From Agrostemma githago (lineage: Eukaryota > Streptophyta > Magnoliopsida > Caryophyllales > Caryophyllaceae), in contig OY288251.1 in the NCBI GenBank assembly GCA_958450325.1, forward strand, positions 62,327,666 through 62,391,665: a stretch of DNA of 64,000 nt, read 5' to 3'. Shown here piece by piece: positions 10,974 to 21,717 of this stretch. Below the pieces are notes generated by a model. It was given only the letters and a program-made list of their open reading frames with translations. It was not told where the DNA came from and did no database searches. How positions within the stretch are numbered: the stretch's first letter is position 1; the number at the start of each line of letters is the position of its first letter. The position numbers were made by a program, and so were the translations under genes.

Positions 10974-13900
10974 TGATGGGAATGCGGAAGCGGTTTAGAT
11001 TAGGAAATGAAGTTGAATCGAAGGTTAATGTAACCTTGAGTGATAACGTGGATTTTGGAGTGAAATTGAACTAAGGTTAATATAACCTTGGTTCGTGGTT
11101 AAGGTCTTCCTGGATTTTGTGTTTTGTGGCATGTCTATTTTAGGAAAGAAAATACTTTGAATTACGTAAGGATTTTTGTGATGAAATAAAAGACAAACGT
11201 AACCAAATATATTTAGCCCAAATTCGACCTTGAATCCGAAACTAATAACGTAGAGATTGGCGCACCAATTCCTCGACGCGATTTCGAAGTACTTTATCGA
11301 AATGAGTTTTCACAAGGTTTGATAAATAAAAAACTTTGCTGAATTTTTATTGCTTAATCATTGAATGCCTTATGCTAACATGGAACGTGGCTTTTATTGC
11401 CTTACACAAATATAATCTCGAATATTTTACGAGATACTAATCAAATTAAAACTAGTAATTAATCTAGATAATATAATATCTTATCTTAGGTATATCTTGA
11501 AATGATATTGAAGATATCATTATTATTCTTACTTCCTAATTAAAAGAAGATTGCCTCTTTATTTGGGTGGTAGATCTCACGCATATCTCCCATGAAATAA
11601 ATATCAAATCAACCTTGATACTCATTCATTTTGTTGCCAAATATGAGAAGATTGTTCCTGATTATTTGGAGTAAGGATCACGCTTGATATCATCCACATA
11701 TCTTCCATAATTTTTATTTTCTCTAATGCACCTAGACCATATTTGGGACATGGGTAAGCATGCACACGCCTAACTTTATTGGGCTTGGTTCGAATACCCC
11801 GAGTGAGTGCATCATCTCATTGTGGGCTTAGTTCGGTCCAAGCACAATCGGGTCGGGTTCGAGCTTACTCGTATCATCCCCTCCTTCTTCGAAAGGAATT
11901 GACCTCAATTCCGCAAGGCCATCATCGCTTAAGTACGGACTTAAGTCTCCTACATTGAATGTAGCGTGGACTCCATAGTGTCCCGGAAGCTCGATCTTGT
12001 AAGCATTGTCGTTTACTTTGTCAACGACCTTGTATGGACCCTCGGCTCGCGGCATGAGCTTGTTCTTTCGTTTTCCCGAAAACCTTTCCTTGCGCAAGTG
12101 CAACCAAACTAAATCCCCGGGTTGGAATGTCTTAGCTTGTCGGTTTTTATTAGCTCGCCGTTTGTAGATTTCGTTCACCACCTCGATTCTAGCTCGGACT
12201 TGATCATGTAGCTTTGTCATAGCCTTAACCTTATCCTCTGTGTCCTTGTGAACAAATTCCCCTTTAGGGATGGGGAGTAACTCGATAGGTAAATACGGGT
12301 TAACCCCATAAACTACCTCGAAGGGAGAGTGCTTAGTTGCATAAGTGGGAGATCGATTATAAGCGAACTCCGCATGTGCAAGCTTAAGATCCCAATCCTT
12401 TTGAGTTTTACTCACCAAACCTCGAAGAATAGTCCCTAAGATACGGTTTGTCACCTCCGTTTGCCCATCGGTTTGAGGGTGATGCGAAGTGCTAAACAGT
12501 AGCTTAGTACCGACCTTTCTCCAAAGTGTGTTCCAAAAGTAAATCAAGAATTTTGAGTCACGATCGGACACAATAGTCTTCGGGACTCCATGTAAACGGA
12601 CTATCTCGCGATAATACAGATCCGTGACATTACTAGCATCGTCCGTTTTATGGCAAGCCACGAAATGCGCCATCTTCGAAAATCTGTCAACGACCACCAT
12701 AATTGCATCCCTTCCTCTTTGATTACGAGGTAAGGCCACAATAAAGTCCATCGACACATCTTCCCATGGTCGTTCCGGAACTGGTAATGGCATGTAGGCT
12801 CCTGCTTTAAAGGAACTTTTCGCCATGTGACAAGTAACACACTTGCCTATGATGTTTTGGACATCACCAATCATTTTCGGCCAATGAAAATGCTCATGTA
12901 AGATGTCGAGCGTCTTCTGGATCCCGAAATGTCCGGCTAAACCACCACCGTGTGGTTCGTGAATTAATAATTCACGAATTGGATGCTTCGGAACACAAAG
13001 TCGATTTCCCTTAAATAGAAAACCCTCTTGTATCGTGTATTCCTTGTATCCACCTTTTTGACATTCCTCGAATATCTCCCTTAGTTCATCATCAAGTACA
13101 TAGGATTCTTTGATTAACTCGAACCCTAGTAACTTCACTTCGAGCGTGGTAAGTAGCGCATATCTCCGTGATAAAGCGTCAGCTACTACATTAATCTTGC
13201 CTTCTTTGTATTTTGATGAAAAATGGAATGATTGAAGGAGTTCAACCCATTTTGCATGTCTCGGGTTGAGCTTTTGTTGCCCATGTATGTACTTGAGAGA
13301 CTCGTGATCCGAGTGAAGTACAAAATGACTAGGGCGAAGGTAGTGACTCCAATGGTCAAGTGCTCGAACGATCGCGTAGAACTCTTTGTCGTATATAAAG
13401 TAATTACAACGAGCGCCCCCCAATTTCTCCGAAAAGTAAGCAATGGGTCGTTGAGCTTGGATTAAGACAGCCCCAATTCCTACGCCACTTGCGTCACACT
13501 CAACTTCGAACGGTTGAGAGAAGTCGGGTAGAGCGAGTATAGGTGCATTGCATAGCAACTCCTTGATCTTCTCGAACGCTTTTTGAGCTTGTTCGTTCCA
13601 ATCAAACGCTGCTTTTTTCAAGCAACCCGTGATTGGGCTCATGACCGTGCTGAAATCACGAATAAAGCGCCGGTAGAATGAAGCCAATCCATGGAATGAT
13701 CGTACTTCAGTCACCGTACTAGGGGTAGGCCAAGAACGAATAGCCTCCACCTTTTCTTGAACCACGACAACTCCATCCCGAGATACAACGTATCCAAGGA
13801 ATATCACTTTGTCGACCAAGAATGAGCACTTCTCGGCTTTGCCATATAGTTTTTGCACTCTTAGCGTTTCGAACACCTGTCTTAAGTGTCGTAGGTGCTC

Positions 13901-16900
13901 TTTGATGCCCTTACTGTATACTAGGATATCGTCCAAGTACACGACCACGAACTTTCCAATGAAGGACTTTAGATCCTCGTTCATAAGCCTCATGAAAGTG
14001 CTTGGTTCATTAGTAAGGCCGAAAGGCATGACCAACCATTCATATAAACCATGTTTGGTTTTGAATGCGGTCTTCCATTCATCTCCTTCTCTCATTCGAA
14101 TTTGGTGATAACCACTTCGAAGATCGATTTTGGAGAAGATGGTTGAACCATGAAGTTCATCAAGCATATCATCGAGTCTCGGAATCGGGAATCGATATTT
14201 TATGGTGATGTTATTCACTGCTCTACTATCGATGCACATTCTCCATGTGCCATCTTTCTTAGGGACGAGTAAAGCTGGAACCGCGCACGGGCTCATGCTT
14301 TCTCTTACGTACCCTCGTTCCATTAACTCCTCAATTTGTCGTTGAAGTTTTTTGGTTTCTTCGGGGTTACTCCGATAAGTCGCCTTGTTTGGTAACGGCG
14401 CGCCGGGTACGAGATCAATTTGATGCTCGATTCCACGCAATGGAGGTAAACCCGCTGGTAAATCATCTGGAAAAACATCGTCAAACTCACACAATATTGG
14501 TTTAACGCGTTCAACAGAGTCAAGGTTAGGGTAAACTTGGTCAAGGTTAATGTAACCTTGGTCAAGGTTATTCCCTCTTGAAACTGTGGACAGGTTAGAC
14601 GCCACAAGCGCGTACAGTTGCTCTCCTCTAGCTAAAACCTGCTCCACTTCTCTTTCACTAGCAAACATTGATAAACTCGGTTTGTTAGTACGATTAGAAT
14701 GAATCGAACGAATCTCCTTCGGCGCCATAGGCCTTAGGACGACCTTCTTACCATCCACCATGAGTTCATGCTCGTTGCTTTGTCCTTTATGAAGGACATT
14801 GCGATCAAATTGCCATGGCCTGCCTAATAACATGTGACAAGCATCCATAGGAATAACATCGCAAACCACCTTGTCCTTGTAAGGACCCATCGTAAAACCA
14901 ACGCGGACTTGTTTAGTCACCTTAACTTGGTTCCCATCATCGAGCCAATGTAAGGTATAGGGTCTCAGATGTGGTGTGGTGGTTAGGGTTAATTTCTTAA
15001 CCTTGTCTTGTGAGGCGACGTTGGTACAACTCCCCCCATCAATAATCACATTACACCATTTGTCTTTGACCAAGCATTTAGTGTGGAAGATTTGGTCATG
15101 TTGTTCGGCCACAACCGGTTCAACAACGGTGTGCAAAGTACGACGTAAGACCAAAGACTCAACATGACTTGGTGCTACAAATTCGAGCACATCGTCCCCC
15201 ACTAACTCATCCCCATTCGTGACATATGATGGTTCATCCTCGTCACTAAAACCCTCCATCATTTCATCGCGATAACTAATTGCCTCTCTTAAGGTGATGA
15301 CTCTTTTATTAGGACAATCGCTTTGAAAGTGACCGAATCCTTAACACTTGAAACAACGGACCCTAGACATGTCTTTTGATTTGGTGTCTGTTTTAGGTGT
15401 TGTTTGGGTGGCAACTACGGATTTTGGGGTTTGACTTGAACTAGACCCTCCAAATTTATTCGGTGTTTCGGATTTTGCCCAAGTGTTTGTTTTAGTGGTC
15501 GAAGTAGTTCGTCGTTTTTGTTGGCCCTCTACTTTTAAACACAAAGAGCATAACAAATCAAACGAAGCATAAGGATGTAAATCTACCACATCAGCTATGT
15601 TACGATTTAAACCCCTACAAAACCTAGCCATCTTTTGTTCCTCGAGTTCTTCTAACTCACACATTAAAGATGCCTTTTCGAACTCCTCAATATACGCATT
15701 AATTGACATGGTCCCTTGTTTTAATTCGGCTACCTTACGATATAAGTCGATTTTGTAACTTATAGGAACATACCTCTTGCGTAACTTATTTTTGAGTTCC
15801 TCCCATGATCGGATCTTAGGCTTTTCCTCCCGTGCTCGCCTAGTCTTCATACTTTCGAACCATAGGGACGCACTTTTTGTTAGCCTCAAGATAGCATACT
15901 TGCAACGCTTCTCATCGGGGACATCCTTGAATTCGAACATCCTCTCGATTTGACGCTCCCAGTCCAAGTATACTTCCGGATCTATCCCTCCCCCGAATTC
16001 AGGCAACTCCGTGACTTTGAATTCGTCATGGGGTTTGGGCACATCCACGAATCTCCTGGCACCTCCCCCAGGTCTGTTCTCGGGCAAATTGCGCAAGGCA
16101 CGGAGCAATTGTTGGATGAGATTATCGTCATTACCCCCTCCAGTATTGATGCTGCTTGCGTCATTGTTGATATTGTTGTTGTTGATTTCGTTATCTCCCA
16201 TGTCGTTAAACACGGCTCTGATACCAAAATGATACGAATGCGGAAGCGATTTAGATTAGGAAATGAAGTTGGATCGAAGGTTAATGTAACCTTGAGTGAT
16301 GACGTGGATTTTGGAGTGAAATTGAACTAAGGTTAATATAACCTTGGTTCGTGGTTAAGGTCTTCCTGGATTTTGTGTTTTGTGGCACGTCTATTTTAGG
16401 AAAGAAAATACTTTGAATTACGTAAGGATTTTTGTGATGAAATAAAAGACAAACGTAACCAAAGATATTTAGCCCGAATTCGACCTTGAATCGGAAACTA
16501 ATAATGTAGAGATTGGCGCACCAATTCCTCGACGCGATTTCGAAGTACTTTCTCGAAATGAGTTTTCACAAGGTTTGATAAATCAAAAACTTTGCTGAAT
16601 TTTTATTGCTTAATCATTGAATGCCTTATGCTAACATGGAACATGGCTTTTATAGCTTTACACAAATATAATCTCGAATATTTTACGAGATACTAATCAA
16701 ATTAAAACTAGTAATTAATCTAGATAATATAATATCTTATCTTAGGTATATCTTGAAATGATATTGAAGATATCATTATTATTCTTACTTCCTAATTAAA
16801 AGAAGATTGCCTCTTTATTTGGGTGGTATATCTCACGCATATCTCCCATGAAATAAATATCAAATCAACCTTGATACTCATTCATTTTGTTGCCAAATAT

Positions 16901-17132
16901 GAGAAGATTGTTCCTGATTATTTGAAGTAAGGATCACGCTTGATATCATCCACATATCTTCCATAATCTTTATTTTCTCTAATGCACCTAGACAATATTT
17001 GGGACATGGGTAAGCATGCACACGCCTAACTTTATTGGGCTTGGTTCGAATACCCCGAGTGAGTGCATCGTCTCATTGTGGGCTTTGTTCGGTCCAAGCA
17101 CAATCGGGTCGGGTTCGAGCTTACTCGTATCA
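10974..17132 (-). mobile_element. Family A: nearly full-length CRM-like Ty3/gypsy element
   Basis: LTRs at 10974-11876 (3') and 16230-17132 (5') are both 903 bp. About 20 differences were counted by eye (roughly 2%), so it is older than the Athila element. On the minus strand the LTR runs TGATACGAG...CGTATCA. The primer site TGGTATCAGAGCC is at 16214-16226 and the polypurine tract GAAGAAGGAGGGGA at 11877-11890. The pol frame runs 49 bp into the 3' LTR, as in CRM centromeric retrotransposons; together with TGAT...ATCA termini and the Met-tRNA primer this is why I favour CRM (inference). The flanks CTAAA and AAAGT do not match, so the insertion context was rearranged. Confidence 0.85.
11828..16201 (-). 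pseudogene. Gag-pol polyprotein of family A, one in-frame stop
   Basis: A single frame of about 1457 codons runs from the first ATG (16201) and is broken only by TAA at 15341-15343. That codon sits inside the zinc knuckle, directly after CFKC; the remaining GFGHFQSDC follows in frame. CAA to TAA is the simplest cause. Order: Gag; knuckle; protease (IIDGGSCTNVAS); reverse transcriptase with YLDD near 13940; RNase H (ECDASGVGIGAVL near 13490; HSDHESLKY); integrase with an HHCC zinc finger and a DDE core (MDFIVALP, SDRDSKF, QTEVTNR); then a GPY-like C-terminal part (NAYKIELPGHYG). No chromodomain is obvious. Except for the stop, all catalytic residues I can check are present. Confidence 0.9.
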
Positions 17133-17239
17133 AAAGTAAACGACAATGCTTACAAGATCGAGCTTCCGGGAGACTATGGAGTCCACGCTACATTCAATGT
17201 AAGAGACTTAAGTATTTCGCCCAAAACTTGGACCGAACC
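17133..17239 (+). pseudogene. Fragment of the pol 3' end, opposite strand to family A
   Basis: Encodes VNDNAYKIELPGDYGVHATF and a few residues more, the integrase C-terminal segment also found in family A at about 11950-12020 but on the other strand. It starts directly at the family A LTR end, then skips the polypurine tract and enters an LTR. Confidence 0.75.
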
Positions 17240-18391
17240 CGACCCGATTAATTTGTTAATCAAATTAACAATCCCACAATGAGACTAAAAGAGGCAACCA
17301 ACCACGTACTTGGATTAATCAATCTCAAGTTACTACGGATAGGCGTGTCGTGGCTCACACACGTCCAGGTTCATGCAATTACACAAAGGATCACGCTGGA
17401 AAATATTGTCTATCCTAAGAAGATATGGAGGATCTCGTGGGGATGACATAATATCCACGATAGTAATGGAAAAATAAAGGGAGATATGGATGATATCTCT
17501 CATGATAGGCTAATTGTGAATAAAAGGCAACAAGAGGGTATTCATATATTTAATATATCAATCAAGGATTTCGTGATCTCCAATATATGGAGAATAGATC
17601 ATGTGGATTGTTGCCAACTAAGTGAAAGTGTTGGTCATCTGTCCAAGAAGTGGGTGTCCAGATTCATTCCACCACCTAGCCACATTCACACGTCATTTGC
17701 AATCACAATCAACCAAGAAAATCATACTTATTTTAAGGTGATATGGAGAATCAAATCCAATGGAATGAAATCAAGTGGATAATCCTTAAAGGTGGCGTGA
17801 TCTCATGGAAGTGGAAAGAGTATCAAACATCTCACATCTTTGGCAAGAATTACTCAATAGATATTAGTATATTATTTTATATTAGATTGTTTCCAAATAT
17901 CGTAAGAATATTGTAGGGTAGAATATCACTCGTGATCACGAGTTGATTTCTTGCATGTAGGCTATATAAGCCATAGTCGTTAATTCAATAAAATCATGGA
18001 ATATTTATGAATTTACAAACAACTTGTCAAACTCTGAATTAATTTGTTAATCTCGTGTTTAAACTTCGAGAAGGTGCTTCGAAGTGTTTAGAGGGTTGGT
18101 GCTCCAAACTCTGAGCTATGAATTCCGGGTTCAAGGTCGAACTACGGGTTAAATATCCTTTGGTTACTCACCGATTAACATCGGATCGCAAAATACAAAA
18201 AAAAACGAAGCGTCTGCTTCCCAAAAATAGCCGAGCCACAAAACTCAAAATCCTCGCATACCTTAACCACGAACCAGGGTTACATTAACCTTAGTTCAAT
18301 TTCACTCCAAAATCCACGTCATCAACCAAGGTTACATTAACCTTCGACCCAATCTTCATTTCTTATTCTAAACCGCTTCCGCATTCGTATC
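17240..18391 (+). mobile_element. Family B LTR in plus orientation
   Basis: Nearly the inverse of 7413-8802 without the 245-bp duplication, for example GATAGGCGTGTCGTGGCTCA and GCAATTACACAAAGGATCAC. It ends GCATTCGTATC, one base off the expected CGTATCA. With the LTR at 7413 it forms inverted LTRs facing each other across 11 kb. Confidence 0.75.
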
Positions 18392-18989
18392 TAAAACCGA
18401 TATCGAGTTGTATTTAACTAATCAATCAAGTTGTATTTAACTAAAAGAGTCAACCAACCTTGATTGAATAGTAATGAAGATTAGGTCCGATTGTTCATGG
18501 TTTGAGCTTACGTTATATTAAGTATACCTTAGTTAAATAGCACGGTTCAATAGAAGAACCATCCTTTTATTTGTATTATTAGCGCGGTTGGTCAATAGAA
18601 CCGTCCTCGTTAATATAAAATCACGGTTATAACTCAAATCCTTCCTATTAAAACAATTTAAAAGTACAGTTATATAATAAACTCATCCTATTAAAACAAT
18701 TTAAAAGCACAGTTATATAATAAACCCATCCTATTAAACATAGGACCCATCCTATTCAACCGTTGGACTAATACTCCGTTAGTGTTATTATACGTTCAAT
18801 TCAATCAAAAATTTCCAAACCTCCCAATACTTCGCCTTCGTCTTCAACCCTAGCTTCGTCTTCAACCTCCAAAACCAACGCCGACGTATCATCCAACTTC
18901 ACGCATCTCCGCCGGCGCCTTCTCAACACTCCACTACTAGAATAGTCTCCAAAGGCATCATTAATAAGTCATCATGTATCATCAATGGC
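18392..18989. other. CACTA interior with subterminal-type repeats, no gene
   Basis: After about 100 bp of unassigned sequence, 18540-18760 contains GCACGGTTCAATAGAAGAACC, GAACCGTCC and a roughly 55-bp AAAACAATTTAAAAG unit repeated in tandem. From 18780 the sequence becomes a CT-rich stretch like a 5' leader (CTTCGTCTTCAACCCTAGC). I see no intact coding sequence. Confidence 0.5.
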
Positions 18990-19126
18990 CTTTCGCTTCA
19001 GTTTCTTGCAATCTTTGATCGTGAGTGATTCGACTTCCACTTCTTCATTCGACAACAGTCGCTCTGCGTCTTCAACGTCAAATCCGAAGATAAACGCCAT
19101 CACAAAATCAGTGGATTTCTGAAGAT
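18990..19126 (-). pseudogene. Fragment of a PNO1/DIM2-like ribosome assembly factor gene
   Basis: On the minus strand an open frame reads LQKSTDFVMAFIFGFDVEDA, then RLLSNEEVEVESLTIKDCKK. This matches the start of the KH region of plant PNO1 (partner of NOB1, a 40S assembly factor), whose pattern is LQKSxDFVxAFxxGFDVxDAxxLL...VESxxIKDxKxL. About 45 residues are kept. The KH core that binds RNA is absent downstream, and the preceding residues (RRRSGGRSRSG) do not fit. A captured, non-functional piece. Family recognition is from memory of the motif pattern. Confidence 0.65.
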
Positions 19127-19501
19127 TTGTATTAGCATTGCTCCATTGTATTGTCTTCCCTCGTCTTCGACATCCACTTCTACTCCGACCACCGGATCGT
19201 CGTCGTCCATCCTTCCCAATTGTAAGTCTTGAAGCAATTGTTTTTGTTCTACTCAAGCATTCTCAGTTGTACATCAATTTATGGTTATTACCCCTAATTT
19301 GCTTCTAATTAGGGTTCTTATCTACTTTTCTTCAATTTTTTCCCCTAATTTGTTGATATTTAGTACTCCGTGTCAATTTAGGGTTCTTATCCTTTTTTTT
19401 ATGAATTTCTGGTATTACTTTTGTTTGTAGAGTTCCTAATTTGTGTTCATCAGTTCGTCTAACTGTATTTGAAGTAACATTTGAGATGGGGATGAAACAC
19501 A

Positions 19502-19545
<44 letters not shown>

Positions 19546-19550
<5 letters not shown>

Positions 19551-20431
19551 TGCATCCGATGAGTTGGTCTTCTTTAAATGAGTCCGTCCCACATGATCAA
19601 ATCACAGTAATAACATGAATGACTGAGATTCAATCTCAGCGTCATCTTCATCGTATATAATCTTATTGTTACACTAACAGAACACTATTACAGTAACACA
19701 AATATCTTACTGTGACACTGTCACAGTAATAAGAAATTACAATAATAATGTCAGAGTAATACTGTTACAGTAACAGAATACTATTACAGTAACACAAATA
19801 TCTTACTGTGACACTGTCACAGTAATAAGGAATTACAATAATAATGTCACAGTAATAATGTCACAGTAATATGAAATTAAAAAGTTATAAATATCTTACT
19901 GTGACACTGTCACAGTAATAATGTCAAATTCATTTATCAATTGACACTACAAAGTAGTAACCTCAACATGAGATTAACAGTAGCAAGGCTCATTTATCAT
20001 TGTTACCCTAACACTGTTACAGTAATATTTTTACCGTAGTAATATTTTTACCGTAACACTATTACATTAAAATTGTTACCGTAACACAGTTACAGGTTAT
20101 AGTAATATTGTTACTGTAACACTTCAACACTGTTACAATTTACAGTAAGTTATAATAATATTGTTACTGTAACACTTCAACACTGTTACAGTTTACCGTA
20201 ATTTACAATAAGTTATAATAATATTGTTACTGTAACACTTCAACACTGTTACAGTTTTATCCTTAAAATATTGTTTTTTTTATGATTATTTTTGGATTCA
20301 TACTTTTGTGAGTAAATTAGTTGGGGACGTGGTTGAATGACAGCCCTTGGATCTCTTAGATCCAATGGTCTAAGATCGCGGGACGGACTCATTTAAGATG
20401 AGAGACTCACCGGATCCTCCCTCTCTATATA
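19546..20431. mobile_element. TIR element F1 inserted in a (TA)n tract
   Basis: Bounded by (TA)n at 19505-19545 and about 20426-20442. The imperfect terminal repeats read GCATCCGATGAGTTGG at the left and the inverse of GGATCCGGTGAGTC at the right. The inside is non-coding and dense in TTACAGTAA-type words, including a 23-bp near-palindrome TTACTGTGACA-C-TGTCACAGTAA. F2 (24351-24930) is a relative. Rice 'Micron' elements also target TA microsatellites; kinship is untested. Confidence 0.7.
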
Positions 20432-20495
20432 TATATATATATTTTCCTGAACTCGTCCCTTCGTTGCTTTAATGCTGACATGTGAGGTCGAGGGC

Positions 20496-20822
20496 GGGGG
20501 AGACGACTAAGGCCATGCCGTGTCCACCGAGTTTTTGAAACTCGGGGACAGTGCCGAAGGTGAAGGCGGTCGAGAAGCGGGTCGAGCTGAGGTTGGTGAG
20601 TGGGGTGGAGTGGAAGGCGTGACCCATCACACGTTGAGATGTGTTGGTTAGTTTTATGTATTTGTTATGGTGAACTAGTTTTGCTGAATCTTTGAGGATG
20701 ATGCTATTGCCTGCTGTGCTGAAATCATTGTACATGAACTGTGTTAGCTCCTGTGCTGCTACTACTAGTACAAGGTAGAATAAACATAAGATGAAGCTTG
20801 TAATTAGGGATGGAGTAGATCA
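20496..20822 (-). pseudogene. 5' fragment of an L-type lectin receptor kinase gene
   Basis: Reading from 20819 down: a hydrophobic signal peptide (SFILCLFYLVLVVAAQ), then LTQFMYNDFSTAGNSIILKD and the legume-lectin strand pattern KLTNTSQRVMGHAFHSTPL, ending GTVPEFQKLGGHGMALVVSP. This matches the start of plant LecRK extracellular lectin domains, which sense extracellular signals at the plasma membrane. The frame of the signal peptide has no ATG: the nearest ATG (20830) is one base out of frame and a stop precedes TCTACTCC. The rest of the lectin domain, the transmembrane segment and the kinase are missing. A captured 5' end, not functional. Confidence 0.8.
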
Positions 20823-21717
20823 TGATTTTTACAGAATGGTGATATGTTTGTGTTAAAAGTTGGGTGTATGATGATGTATGGGAGTATGGGAGGTGTTTGT
20901 TATAAGATGCGAATTGTTTATTCAAGTCTAATGAGCACGCGAAGGTTGAACTCATGAAGTCAATAACTTGAGACTTGGGATGAGATGTAAAGCATATTAC
21001 GGGTTCTTCTTCTTGACAGATATTATCTCGTCATAAAATTGTTACGGGTCAAATTACATTCACGTGAGTAGATAAAAGGTCATATTTAAATTCTTTTCAG
21101 CTCAATTCAGTTTATTCCACGTAGACTTAGGAAGTCCATTTTGTTTCAATAATTTAGCCTACTTTAATTCAATTCAGCTCGGTTAAATTCAGAACCAAAC
21201 TTTATTTGGTACACGAAAGGGTGTAGGGTCATATTCAAAGGGGTATATTATAGTCTATGGTTTGTTGAATTGAGTAAAAGGAAGGAATTGTGAAAGAAGT
21301 GGAGTGGGTAGGAATCTATCTATGATGGTCGGTATATCATGCATGAAGTTGGCAACTACTAATGCGATCTGGACGCCGCATGTGGACATCCAAACCGACA
21401 AACTACCAAGAGTATTACATTCTACTATTTACTATGAACATTATTCACTAGTTCTTATCTGTAGTCCTACTGGTTTAAGAGTAAAGCAAAGATCAGTAAA
21501 AAGAAATTTCAGTTTCACTTCAAGTGTAGGCATGGAGAAAGTGTTGCACTACTCTTCATGTACTTTCAAGTCAAGCCACGACTTTTCCACAAATCCATTA
21601 GTCTTGTGCATTAATCTAATGGCATAAATGTAAACTCCATTATAAGTTTGTCTATTATCAAAAATCTTGCGTATTATTAAATTTCTTAAATAGAGTCAAG
21701 TGCGAAAATTGTAGACT
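20823..21717. other. No gene recognised between the lectin and polygalacturonase fragments
   Basis: AT-rich sequence. It probably includes the native upstream region of one or both captured fragments. The open frame at 21304-21627 has no recognisable domain and is probably chance. Confidence 0.4.

Noticed and set aside
10974..17132. Family A as a simple insertion into the 5' LTR of family B
   Set aside because: Flanks CTAAA and AAAGT do not match, and the rest of the B LTR is not on the other side.
21304..21627. A 107-codon plus-strand frame upstream of the polygalacturonase fragment
   Set aside because: No domain, no neighbour support and composition like non-coding DNA.
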